A DNA stretch of 64,000 bases from NCBI RefSeq assembly GCF_039534085.1, contig NZ_BAAAUT010000034.1, positions 23,031 through 87,030 of the forward strand, in the 5' to 3' direction. The stretch is from Planomonospora_B alba. Lineage in GTDB: Bacteria; Actinomycetota; Actinomycetes; Streptosporangiales; Streptosporangiaceae. A program made the position numbers and the translations under genes. Of this stretch, positions 1 to 7,700 are shown one piece after another; the stretch's first letter is position 1; every line of letters starts with the position of its first letter. The notes beneath the pieces are model-generated. The model saw nothing but the letters and a program-made list of their open reading frames with translations. It did not search any database and had not been told where the DNA came from.

Positions 1-55
1 AGGCGCGCAGTTCGTCACGGAGGGCACGCTGTTCAGCGGTGTATTCCAGATGCAT
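1..55 (-). CDS. Acyl-CoA dehydrogenase, N-terminal fragment cut by window edge
   Basis: Reading the minus strand from an ATG at 55 gives MHLEYTAEQRALRDELRA with no stop before the window edge. This is the typical first helix of acyl-CoA dehydrogenases (…EYT.EQ.ALRDELR). Only 18 residues are visible, so the subfamily is unknown. The gene is divergent from the MarR gene at 188 and fits the acyl-CoA catabolic theme of the island. No strong Shine-Dalgarno is visible upstream. Confidence 0.6.
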   Translation of the reverse strand, partial: MHLEYTAEQRALRDELRA

Positions 56-111
56 TCGGGTTGTCCGTCCGCCGGTGAGTAAGCTCCAGACGATGCGACG
101 TGGGAGGGCGA

Positions 112-145
112 TATACTGTCGCCTGGAAACAATGTCGTAGCGACA
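112..145 (+). promoter_or_regulatory. Putative marR promoter and autoregulatory operator
   Basis: A TATACT -10 box at 112-117 precedes a short palindrome at 133-145, TGTCG-TAG-CGACA. A further CTGTCGC (116-122) / GCGACAG (140-146) inverted pair spans the presumed start of transcription. This is the usual place for MarR autorepression. It lies in the divergent gap between the partial acyl-CoA dehydrogenase and marR, so it could control both. That MarR binds here is inference. Confidence 0.5.
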
Positions 146-187
146 GCGTAATCTTCGTGACTTTCCGAGGGAAGAGCTCCAGCGCAG

Positions 188-658
188 ATGACTTCACAGA
201 CCGGTCCGGAGCCGGGCCTCTCCCGCGTTCTCGAGGCGTTCGCCCTCCTGCTGGGCCGGTGGACCGCGGTCGGGATGCAGGACATCATCCTCGAGCGCGC
301 CGGTGTGCGGGCTGACGCCGCCTCGATGACGCTGCTGCTGGAGCTCGAGCGCGTGGGCGGCACGGCTCGCCCGTCCTACCTGGCGCAGATGTCGCGCACC
401 AGCGCCTCCAACATCAGCAAGGTGCTGGCCCGCATGGTGGGCTGGAGCCTGGTCGAGCGGACGACCGAGCCAGGGGATCTGCGGGCGGTCTCGATCACGC
501 TGACCGAGGCCGGCCGGCGCGCCGTGGAGGCGATCAACCGGACCAGCGTGGAGATGCTCGGTGAGGTCATGAAGGACTGGCCGGAGCAGGAGATCGACCA
601 GTTCGGCACACTGCTCGGCCGCTTCGCCCAGTCCGTGCGGGCGTCGTACCTCGTGTGA
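188..658 (+). CDS. MarR-family transcriptional regulator
   Basis: 156 aa, normal MarR length. A winged helix-turn-helix lies around residues 45-110: the recognition helix region includes SRTSASNISKVLARMV and the wing ERTTEPGDLRAVSITLTEAG, which matches the family pattern of D-x-R-x-x-x-x-x-L-T. The ATG at 188 follows GGGAAGAGCTCC. It sits at the left border of the steroid-type island, directly upstream of the operator-bearing promoter at 729-779. Its effector is probably a catabolic intermediate; whether it binds its own palindrome at 133-145 or the shared TCCCG motif is not decided by sequence. Confidence 0.88.
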   Translation: MTSQTGPEPGLSRVLEAFALLLGRWTAVGMQDIILERAGVRADAASMTLLLELERVGGTARPSYLAQMSRTSASNISKVLARMVGWSLVERTTEPGDLRAVSITLTEAGRRAVEAINRTSVEMLGEVMKDWPEQEIDQFGTLLGRFAQSVRASYLV

Positions 659-728
659 GCCGGTCATGGGCGCCTCCCGGGGTGGTAGTAGGACCGTAGG
701 GACGCCGCGACCCGCCGCCCATGCCTTC

Positions 729-779
729 TCCCGCTGAGCGGGAGCGGATCTCACCACCCGCCGCGGCGGCTCCTATCGT
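729..779 (+). promoter_or_regulatory. Shared-regulon promoter A: palindromic operator plus -10
   Basis: A perfect palindrome TCCCGCTGAGCGGGA (729-743) is followed after 28 bp by CCTATCGT (772-779), taken as the -10 region. The same pair with the same spacing recurs at 2298-2348 and, with 29 bp, at 6525-6576. The operator centre would be near -50, upstream of a poor -35, which suggests an activator. It drives the FAD gene at 808. Confidence 0.75.
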
Positions 780-807
780 TCGTGCGACGTCAACGAGAGG
801 AGCCGGC

Positions 808-2259
808 ATGAGCGCGGCTGGGACGACCCCGGTCCGGGCATCGCAGGTGCGCAGCTGGGCGGCGGAAAGCGACGTGCTCGTCGTCGGCAACGGGTGCGCG
901 GGCGCCAGCGCCTCGATCGAGGCGGCGAGGGCGGGAGCCGACGTGCTGGTCGTGGACGCGGCCGGGGGCTGGGGCGGCGCCTCGGCCATGGCCGGCGGCT
1001 CGCTCTACCTGGGCGGCGGGACCCCGCTGCAGAAGGCCTGCGGCGTCGCCGACAGCCAGGAGGCGATGTACGCCTTCCTCAAGGCCGCCACCGGCCCCGA
1101 CCCCGACGAGGCGAAGCTGGCCCTCTACTGCGAGGGAAGCCTGGAGCACTACGACTGGCTGGTCGCCTGCGGCGTCCCGTTCACACCCCGGCTCTGGAAC
1201 GAGCCGTCCTGGGAGGCCCCGAGCGGATACGGCCTGATGTACACCGGGGGCGAGAACACCCATTTCTTCGCCGGCATCGCGCCGCCCGCGCCGCGCGGGC
1301 ACATCCCGCACATGGAGGGCAAACGGCCCGGCGAGCGGTCGGCCGGATGGATGCTGATGAAGCACCTGGTGGCGACGGCCGAACGCGCCGGGGTGAGAAC
1401 CCGCTACGACACCAGAACCGCCCGGCTGGTGGTCGACGACGGCCGCGTCGTCGGAGCCGAGGTCGTCTCGTTCGGAGAGCGCTCCTTCCTCCGGGCCCGG
1501 CAAGGGGTCGTCCTGGCGACGGGCGGTTTCGCAGCCAACCGGGCGATGCTCGCCCAGCACGCGCCGAGGGTACTGGGCAACTTCCTGATCGGCACCGACC
1601 ACGACGACGGCCGCGGGATCCGCATGGGCCAGGCGGCCGGCGCGGCGGTCCGGCACATGGAGGCCGCGCAGACCTCCTTCCCCGCCGACCCCGCCCTGCT
1701 GTGCCGCGCCCTGCTCCTGGACGCGCACGGGCGCCGCTTCATCACCGAGGACGCCTACCCCGGGCAGGTGGGGCAGGCCGCGCTCTTCCGCCAGGACCGC
1801 CAGGTCTTCCTCCTCTACGACGAGGCCGCCGCCGAGGAGGTACGGCACGCCGGCGGATACGTCGCCGAGGCCACCTGGGTCTCCGACGACCTGGCCGAGC
1901 TGGAGGAGGCGATGGGGATCGCCCCCGGCGTGCTGGCCGGCACCGTCGAGACGTACGACACGCACGCGCGCCAGGGCCGCGACCCGCTGTTCCACAAGTC
2001 GGCGCGGTGGCTGAGGCCGCTGACCCCGCCCTACGGCGTGCTGGATCTGCGGGGCGCGATGTTCGGCGTCTTCACCCTCGGCGGCCTGCACACCTCCGCG
2101 CGGGGCGAAGTCCTCAACCTCGAGGGCGAGCCGATCCCCGGTCTCTTCGCCGCGGGCAGGACGACCAGCGGCATCCCCGCCTGGGGATACTGCAGCGGGA
2201 CCTCGCTGGGCGATGCGACCTTCTTCGGCCGCCGCGCCGGCCGCTCCGCGGCGGGCTGA
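808..2259 (+). CDS. FAD-dependent 3-ketosteroid dehydrogenase/reductase-like flavoprotein
   Basis: 483 aa from the ATG at 808, chosen because GAGAGGAG sits just upstream; an upstream in-frame ATG at 721 lies before the promoter and is rejected. An N-terminal Rossmann FAD motif is seen (VVGNGCAGASASIEAARAG, near residue 17), then WGGASAMAGG and ATGGFAANRAML. The C-terminus closes the FAD site with GLFAAGRTTSGIPAWGYCSG. The architecture is that of the fumarate reductase/KstD superfamily. It is more distant from classical KstD than the flavoprotein at 25858, so it may be a delta-4-ene reductase, another steroid dehydrogenase, or act on a modified ring. It has its own operator-promoter. Confidence 0.75.
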   Translation: MSAAGTTPVRASQVRSWAAESDVLVVGNGCAGASASIEAARAGADVLVVDAAGGWGGASAMAGGSLYLGGGTPLQKACGVADSQEAMYAFLKAATGPDPDEAKLALYCEGSLEHYDWLVACGVPFTPRLWNEPSWEAPSGYGLMYTGGENTHFFAGIAPPAPRGHIPHMEGKRPGERSAGWMLMKHLVATAERAGVRTRYDTRTARLVVDDGRVVGAEVVSFGERSFLRARQGVVLATGGFAANRAMLAQHAPRVLGNFLIGTDHDDGRGIRMGQAAGAAVRHMEAAQTSFPADPALLCRALLLDAHGRRFITEDAYPGQVGQAALFRQDRQVFLLYDEAAAEEVRHAGGYVAEATWVSDDLAELEEAMGIAPGVLAGTVETYDTHARQGRDPLFHKSARWLRPLTPPYGVLDLRGAMFGVFTLGGLHTSARGEVLNLEGEPIPGLFAAGRTTSGIPAWGYCSGTSLGDATFFGRRAGRSAAG

Positions 2260-2297
2260 ACCACCGTGAGCCGCAGCGGGCCGACGGGGGCCGACGC

Positions 2298-2348
2298 TCC
2301 CGTTGATCGGGACCGCCGATGGAGCACGGCGCGGGCCCTGCCTATCGT
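2298..2348 (+). promoter_or_regulatory. Shared-regulon promoter B (kshB)
   Basis: TCCCGTTGATCGGGA at 2298-2312 followed after exactly 28 bp by CCTATCGT at 2341-2348. The arrangement is identical to promoter A. The kshB ATG is at 2399, giving a leader of about 44 nt with GAGGAGG near its end. Confidence 0.75.
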
Positions 2349-2398
2349 CGAGTCCGCCGCACAGCGGCGAGAGCGGACCCGACGAGGAGGACGTGAGC

Positions 2399-3505
2399 AT
2401 GGCGGAAGCCGCTGGGGCGCAGACCGGGCAGGTCATGCGGGCTCAGGGAAGCCCGGGACACCGCCTGCGGGTCCGCCGGGTCGTCACCGAGACGGCGCAG
2501 GCCCGGTCGCTGGTCTTTGAGGTGCCCGAGGAGCTGCGCGAGCGCTTCGCCTACTTGCCGGGGCAGTTTCTGACGCTGCGCGTTCCGGTCCCCGGCGGAG
2601 CGCTCGGCCGCTGCTACTCGCTGTCCAGCACGCCCGGGGTGGAGCACGATTTGAAGGTCACGGTCAAACGGGTCGCCGGCGGCACCGGGTCCAACTGGAT
2701 CTGCGACCACGTCGAGGCGGGCGACCTGATCGAGGTGCTGCCGCCTGCGGGCCGGTTCACCTCGCCCGACCTGATGGCCGACCACCTGCTGATCGCGGCG
2801 GGCAGCGGCATCACGCCAATCATGTCGATCCTGAAGGCGGTGCTGAGCGGACCGGCCGGGCGGGCCGTCCTCCTGTACGCCAACCGCGACGAGACATCGG
2901 TGATCTTCGCTGGTGAGCTGCGCGAGCTCGCCGCACGCCATCCGGAACGGCTCACGGTGATCCACCTGCTGGAGTCGGTGCAGGGCCGGCCGACCGCCGA
3001 CCAGCTGGCGCCGCTGGTGCGGCCCTTCGCCGGCTTTGCGGGGGCGTTCGTCTGCGGCCCCGAGCCGTTCATGGACGCCGCCGAGCGGGCGCTGCTCGCC
3101 TGCGGCATGCCGCGCGGGCGGGTGACGACCGAGCGGTTCCACTCGCTGGCCGCAGACCCGTTCCGCATCGCGCCGGAACCGGCGGATACGCAGGGGGGCC
3201 AGGGCTCGCGGGATGCGCAGGACGCTGCGCCGGTGAGGCTGGCCGTCACCCTGGACGGCCGGCGGGCGAGCCTGTCGTGGCCGTCCGGGACGACGCTGCT
3301 GGAGGTGCTGCTGGCAGGCGGGCTGGACGCGCCGTTCTCGTGCCGGGAGGGGTCGTGCAGCGCGTGCGCGTGCAAGGTCGTCTCGGGGGAGGTCAAGATG
3401 CTCCGCAACGAGGTGCTGGAGGAGCAGGACCTCGCGGAGGGCTGGGTGCTGGGCTGCCAGTCGCTCCCGGTGACCGAAGCGGTCGAGGTCACCTACGACG
3501 ACTGA
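2399..3505 (+). CDS. kshB: 3-ketosteroid 9-alpha-hydroxylase reductase component (KshB-like)
   Basis: 368 aa. The order is FAD-binding beta barrel (RCYSLSS), NAD(P) domain (LLIAAGSGITPIMSIL, then CGPEPFMD) and a C-terminal plant-type [2Fe-2S] ferredoxin domain with Cys315, Cys320, Cys323 and Cys353. This is the KshB/PaaE layout. It passes electrons from NAD(P)H to the Rieske oxygenase KshA, encoded on the other strand at 18558. The ATG at 2399 is preferred since GACGAGGAGG lies 8 nt upstream and the start at 2303 precedes the promoter -10. A related reductase for another oxygenase remains possible, but a KshA is present in the same regulon. Confidence 0.86.
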   Translation: MAEAAGAQTGQVMRAQGSPGHRLRVRRVVTETAQARSLVFEVPEELRERFAYLPGQFLTLRVPVPGGALGRCYSLSSTPGVEHDLKVTVKRVAGGTGSNWICDHVEAGDLIEVLPPAGRFTSPDLMADHLLIAAGSGITPIMSILKAVLSGPAGRAVLLYANRDETSVIFAGELRELAARHPERLTVIHLLESVQGRPTADQLAPLVRPFAGFAGAFVCGPEPFMDAAERALLACGMPRGRVTTERFHSLAADPFRIAPEPADTQGGQGSRDAQDAAPVRLAVTLDGRRASLSWPSGTTLLEVLLAGGLDAPFSCREGSCSACACKVVSGEVKMLRNEVLEEQDLAEGWVLGCQSLPVTEAVEVTYDD

Positions 3506-3566
3506 CCGCCCCGCTCACCTGCGGCCCGGCCGTTCCGTCCTGTACGGCGCTCGGCTGTCTCGCCCG

Positions 3567-4373
3567 TTACACGCTCTCGGCGACGTGTACGGTGACCGTG
3601 CCGAGCCGGTCGAACTCGGCCCGGAAGACATCACCCGGCTCCATCGGCACCGCGGCGTGCAACGCCCCGGTCATGACGAGGTGGCCGGGTTCGAGCGCGA
3701 CCCCGTCGGCGCCCAGCACGTTGGCCAGCCACGCCACCACGCCCACCGGGTCGCCGAGCGCGGCGGCCCCCGCTCCGGTGTCGACGACCTCGCCGTTGCG
3801 CGACAGCACCATGCCGATCAGGCGGGGGTCGAAGTCACCGGCCGGCACCATGCCGGGGGCGGTGACCACCGCGCCGTTGGAGGCCAGGTCGGCGACCGTG
3901 TCGGCGAGCCTGATGCGCCAGTCGGCGATCCGGGAGTCCACGATCTCCATGGCGGCCCTGGCCCCCGCGATGGCGCGGCGCGCCTCCTCCACCGTGACGC
4001 CCGGCCCTTCCAGCCGGTCGCCGAGGACGAAGACGATCTCGGCTTCGAGCTTGGGGGCGATGAAGCGGTCGAGCGGGACGGTGTCGCCGTCGGCGTACAC
4101 GGTGGAGGCGAGCACGGGCCCGTAGTCCGGGGAGTCCAGGCCGATGAGCCGCTGCATGGCTTTGGAGGTCGCACCGACCTTGTGCCCGATCACCCGGTCG
4201 CCGTCGGCCAGGAGCAGGGCGAGCAGCTCGCGCTGGACGGCGTAGCCGTCGGCCATGGTGAGCCCGGGTTCGGCGTCGGTGAAGGGCGGGATCGGCCGGC
4301 GGAAGCGGCGGGCGTCGTACAGGGCCCGCGCCTTGGCCGCCGCCGAGGTGCCGCCGCTCAGCTGAAGTCCCAC
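3567..4373 (-). CDS. hsaE: 2-hydroxypenta-2,4-dienoate hydratase family (HsaE-like)
   Basis: 268 aa from a GTG at 4373 that overlaps the hsaC end by 16 bp. It belongs to the fumarylacetoacetate hydrolase/2-keto-4-pentenoate hydratase fold: GHKVGATSKAMQ, PKLEAEIVFVLG with metal-ligand acidic residues, then MEIVDSRI. In steroid catabolism HsaE hydrates 2-hydroxyhexa-2,4-dienoate, released by HsaD, to give the substrate of HsaF. The overlap with hsaC implies translational coupling in an hsaA-hsaC-hsaE operon (minus strand). The start is uncertain, because the only upstream in-frame codons lie inside hsaC. Confidence 0.85.
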   Translation of the reverse strand: MGLQLSGGTSAAAKARALYDARRFRRPIPPFTDAEPGLTMADGYAVQRELLALLLADGDRVIGHKVGATSKAMQRLIGLDSPDYGPVLASTVYADGDTVPLDRFIAPKLEAEIVFVLGDRLEGPGVTVEEARRAIAGARAAMEIVDSRIADWRIRLADTVADLASNGAVVTAPGMVPAGDFDPRLIGMVLSRNGEVVDTGAGAAALGDPVGVVAWLANVLGADGVALEPGHLVMTGALHAAVPMEPGDVFRAEFDRLGTVTVHVAESV

Positions 4374-5245
4374 GCATGACCCCAGTAGCTGTCGGCGGTG
4401 ATCTCCTCGGCCGTGTAGTGCGCCTCCTCCACCAGCAGGCCGTCGCTGCCGACCTCCAGGTCCCAGCCGCCCGGGGTGCGCACGTAGAACGAGACCATCT
4501 TGTCGTTGGTGTGCCGGCCGAGTGTGGAGGACAGGTGGTAGCCGGCCGCGCCGACCCGGTCCAGGGCCCGGCCGACCTCGTCCAGCGTCTCGAACTCGAC
4601 CATGATGTGCACCAGCGCCGGCGCCTTGAGTTCGGGTGCGGGCATGATGGCCAGGCTGTGGTGGCGGGGGTTGACGCCCATGAACCGGATGCGCACCGGG
4701 CCGTATTCGGGCGGGGCGGGCAGCCGGAAGCCGCCGCGCGGCAGGAAGCCCAGCGTCTCGGCGTAGAAGTCGTAGGCGCCGCCCAGGTCGGCGACGGGGA
4801 CCACGACGTGGCCGAGCCCCAGCTCGCCGGCCACGAAGCGGCTGCCGTACCGGGTGGCCGGGGGCGTGTGGTCGAGGGCTGGGCCGTGGAAGACCTCCGT
4901 GGGGGTGCCGCCGGGGGCTTCGAAGGCGAAGCCCGCCTCGACTCTGCGCAGGTCCGCCTCCTGCTCCGTCAGAGCCTTCGGCGCCAGGCCGGCGCTCTCG
5001 ACGGCGGTCTGCACCCGGCGCAGCGCCAGGTGGTCGCGGACCTCCCAGCCGACGGCCTCCACCCGGTCCTCCTGGCCCGGCAGGATGACGATGCGCGCGG
5101 GCCGCTCGTCGAGGCGCAGGTAGAGCGCGTCCTCTTGCGGGCCCCGGCCCTCGGCGAAGCCGATGGTGTCGAAGGCGAAGGTGCGCCACGCCTGCATGTC
5201 GGTCGCCCTGACCCTGACGTAGCCCAGTGCTCTGATGTCGCCCAT
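4358..5245 (-). CDS. hsaC: Extradiol ring-cleavage dioxygenase (HsaC-like)
   Basis: 295 aa, type I extradiol dioxygenase with two vicinal-oxygen-chelate domains. Fe(II) ligands are visible as His146 (LGLGHVVVPV), His213 (LVHIMVEF) and Glu264 (WDLEVGSDG), close to the BphC numbering (146, 210, 260). Second-shell His195/196, His237 and Tyr254 are also present in the GRHTNDKMVSFYV region. HsaC meta-cleaves the catechol 3,4-DHSA made by HsaA. GAGGAGGCCCGG precedes the ATG. It follows hsaA by 40 bp and overlaps hsaE. Confidence 0.9.
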   Translation of the reverse strand: MGDIRALGYVRVRATDMQAWRTFAFDTIGFAEGRGPQEDALYLRLDERPARIVILPGQEDRVEAVGWEVRDHLALRRVQTAVESAGLAPKALTEQEADLRRVEAGFAFEAPGGTPTEVFHGPALDHTPPATRYGSRFVAGELGLGHVVVPVADLGGAYDFYAETLGFLPRGGFRLPAPPEYGPVRIRFMGVNPRHHSLAIMPAPELKAPALVHIMVEFETLDEVGRALDRVGAAGYHLSSTLGRHTNDKMVSFYVRTPGGWDLEVGSDGLLVEEAHYTAEEITADSYWGHAWDFS

Positions 5246-5285
5246 CCGGGCCTCCTCGTTGTCCTCGGTCGGTGTCCGGAACGTT

Positions 5286-6473
5286 CTAGATCAGCGTCCG
5301 GAGCGCGGGCGGCACCTCGGCGTTCATCGCGCTCAGGGCGTTGGACTGGTAGATGCCGCCGGTCACGTGGATGGCGTGGTGCAGGCCCGCGTGGGCGTCG
5401 CGCCACAGCCGCTGCATGGCGTTGTCCCTGCGCAGGGCGTTGCCGCCGGAGCGGTCGAAGATCTCGTCGGCGGCGGCCACCGCGCGCCAGGCGCAGCGCA
5501 CCTGGTTGCGCCGGACGGTGGAGCGGTCCTCGAAGCTGATGGGCTGGCCGGCTTCGGCCTTGGCGTAGAGCCGGCTGATGCCGTCCAGCAGCTGGGTGCG
5601 CGAGGCGGCGATCTCGGCGGCGGCCTCGGAGACGGCGTACAGCATGTGCGCATCCCGCGTCACGCGCTCGCCGGTCGTGGCCAGGATGCGCTCGCGCTGG
5701 TGGTCCAGGTGCGCGGCCAGCACGCCCTCGGTGATGCCGATCACCGCCGCGGTGATGCCGAGCGGGAACATCGTCCAGAACGGCAGCCGGTAGAGAGGCT
5801 CGGTGCGGCCCGCGCGGGCCGCGGCCACCTCCCCCTCGGCGACCTCGGCGGCGTCCACGGTGCGGTAGCCGGGGACGAAGGCGTTTTCCACGATGATGTC
5901 CTTGCTGCCGGTGCCGCACAGTCCGACGACGTCCCAGGAGTCCTCGACGATCGTGTAGTCCCGGCGCGGCAGCACGACGTGCAGGGAGCGGGGCGGCTTG
6001 ACCGGCGTGCCGCTCTCGTCCCCGACCATCGCGCCCAGGAAGATCCAGTCACAGTGGTCGGTCCCGGAGGAGAACTGCCAGCGGCCGTTGAGCGCATACC
6101 CGCCCTCGACCGGGACGGCGACGCCGCTGGGCATGTACGGCGAGGCGATCCAGGTGTCGGGGTCGGCCTCCCACACCTCCCGCTGCAGCCGGTGGTCGCA
6201 CAGCGCCATCTCCCAGGGGTGCACACCGCCGACCCCGCACACCCAACCGGTGGAGCCGCAGTTGGCGGCCACCTCCATCACGGCCTCGGCGAAGTCGCGC
6301 GGGTGGGCGGCGTAGCCGCCGTGCTCGGGGGGCTGCAGCATCCGCATCACACCCGCCTCGCGGACGACTTTGACGCTCTCGTCGGACAGCTTGCCGAGCC
6401 GCTCGGTCTCCTCGGCGGCCGCGCGCAGCCGCGGAGCCAGGGACTGAACGCGTTCCACCACTTCGTGCGCCAT
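5286..6473 (-). CDS. hsaA: Flavin-dependent phenol hydroxylase, oxygenase component (HsaA-like)
   Basis: 395 aa, matching the length of the 3-HSA hydroxylase oxygenase. Acyl-CoA-dehydrogenase fold of the class D monooxygenase type: MLQPPEHGGYAAHPRDFAEAV, STGWVCGVGGVH, NGRWQFSSGTDHCDW, and GGNALRRDNAMQRLWRD near the C-terminus. It uses FMNH2 from HsaB (17810) to hydroxylate the phenolic seco-steroid to a catechol for HsaC. The ATG at 6473 follows GGAGGCCCCT; longer frames run into the promoter. It is first in its operon under promoter C. Confidence 0.9.
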   Translation of the reverse strand: MAHEVVERVQSLAPRLRAAAEETERLGKLSDESVKVVREAGVMRMLQPPEHGGYAAHPRDFAEAVMEVAANCGSTGWVCGVGGVHPWEMALCDHRLQREVWEADPDTWIASPYMPSGVAVPVEGGYALNGRWQFSSGTDHCDWIFLGAMVGDESGTPVKPPRSLHVVLPRRDYTIVEDSWDVVGLCGTGSKDIIVENAFVPGYRTVDAAEVAEGEVAAARAGRTEPLYRLPFWTMFPLGITAAVIGITEGVLAAHLDHQRERILATTGERVTRDAHMLYAVSEAAAEIAASRTQLLDGISRLYAKAEAGQPISFEDRSTVRRNQVRCAWRAVAAADEIFDRSGGNALRRDNAMQRLWRDAHAGLHHAIHVTGGIYQSNALSAMNAEVPPALRTLI

Positions 6474-6524
6474 AGGGGCCTCCGCATCGCCTCTCACGCC
6501 TCGGATCGAGCCGTGGCATGAGCG

Positions 6525-6576
6525 ACGATAGGAGCCTGTGGCGCCCGGCCCCCATGCGCGATCCCGCTGATCGGGA
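6525..6576 (-). promoter_or_regulatory. Shared-regulon promoter C (hsaA-hsaC-hsaE)
   Basis: Read on the minus strand: TCCCGATCAGCGGGA (6576 to 6562), a 29-bp gap, then CCTATCGT (6532 to 6525). The -10 octamer is identical to promoters A and B and the spacing differs by 1 bp. The hsaA start is 52 bp downstream of the -10. Confidence 0.75.
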
Positions 6577-6671
6577 GCCCGCCCGCCGGGAAGGCGGCGG
6601 CCGCGCGGGCGGCGGGTCCGCACCGTGCCGCGGCCCAGACACCGCCGCCCGCGCGGCCGGGACACGGCGGG

Positions 6672-7700
6672 TCAGCCCCGCTCGGCCGCGAGCTGGATCG
6701 CCACATCGATGATCATGTCTTCCTGCCCGCCGACGAAGCCCAGCTCGCCGCAGCGGCGCAGGATCCGGTGGGCCGGCACGCCGTAGCGCTCCGCGGCCCG
6801 CTCGGCGTGGAGCAGGAACGAGGAGTACACCCCCGCCCAGCCCTGCACGATGGCGTTGCGGTCCATCTTCGGCCAGCGCGTCAGGTATGGGCGGACGACC
6901 TCCTCGGCCGCGTCCACCAGCGCCGTCACCTCCAGCCCCGTATCGACGCCGAGGCGGTCGAAGACCGCGGCCAGCACCTCGGTCGGGGAGTTGCCCGCTC
7001 CCGCGCCGAGCGCGCACAGCGACCCGTCGATCGAGCGGACGCCGCACTCGTAGGCCAGCACCGAGTTGGCCACCCCCAGTCCCAGGTTCTGGTGCCCGTG
7101 GTAGCCGACCCACGCCTCCTCGCCCGCCTCCGCGACCAGCGCCTCGAACCGAGCCCTGGCCTCGTCCATGAGCAGCGCGCCCGCCGAGTCGGTGACGTAC
7201 ACGCACTGGCAGCCCGCGTCAATCATGATCCGCGCCTGCTTGGCCAGCTCCTGCGGGGAGGTCCGGTGCGCCATCATCAAAAAGCCGACCGTCTCCATGC
7301 CCAGCTCGCGGGCCACGCCGAAGTGCTGGGGTGCGACGTCGGCCTCGGTGCAGTGCGTCGCTACCCGCACCACGTCGGCACCGGCGTCGCAGGCGCGGCG
7401 CAGGTCCTCGGCGGTGCCGATGCCGGGCACCAGCAGCACCGCGATCCGCGCCCGCACCGCTTCCTGCCGGGCGGCGGCGATGAGCGTCATCTCATCGATG
7501 GCCGAAAAGCCGTAGTTGAAGGAGGAGCCGCCGACGCCGTCGCCGTGCGCGACCTCGATGACCTCGATGCCGCTGCGGTCCAGGGCTCGGACGGTGGCGC
7601 GGACCTGCGCCTCGGTGAAGCGGTGCGCCATCGCGTGGCTGCCGTCGCGCAGCGTGGTGTCGGTGATGCGCAGGTCGTGGCGGAACTCGGGCCGGCTCAT
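6672..7700 (-). CDS. hsaF: 4-hydroxy-2-oxovalerate aldolase (HsaF-like)
   Basis: 342 aa, DRE-TIM aldolase. The signature ITDTTLRDGSHAMAHRF near residues 12-28 supplies Arg18, Asp19 and His22; metal-binding YHGHQNLGLG lies further on, and the DmpG-type C-terminal domain (RILRRCGELGFVGGQEDM) is present. It cleaves 4-hydroxy-2-oxoacids to pyruvate and an aldehyde that is channelled to HsaG. Its ATG overlaps the hsaG stop by 4 bp, as expected for the obligate aldolase-dehydrogenase complex. Confidence 0.92.
   Translation of the reverse strand: MSRPEFRHDLRITDTTLRDGSHAMAHRFTEAQVRATVRALDRSGIEVIEVAHGDGVGGSSFNYGFSAIDEMTLIAAARQEAVRARIAVLLVPGIGTAEDLRRACDAGADVVRVATHCTEADVAPQHFGVARELGMETVGFLMMAHRTSPQELAKQARIMIDAGCQCVYVTDSAGALLMDEARARFEALVAEAGEEAWVGYHGHQNLGLGVANSVLAYECGVRSIDGSLCALGAGAGNSPTEVLAAVFDRLGVDTGLEVTALVDAAEEVVRPYLTRWPKMDRNAIVQGWAGVYSSFLLHAERAAERYGVPAHRILRRCGELGFVGGQEDMIIDVAIQLAAERG

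Noticed and set aside
790..2436. Long open frames antisense to clear genes, such as 790-2436 minus, 28674-31784 plus, 46749-49055 minus, 48653-51196 minus and 55251-57131 minus
   Set aside because: They are mirror frames caused by extreme GC3; they are Arg/Gly/Pro/Val-rich, lack family motifs and ribosome sites, and oppose well-supported genes.
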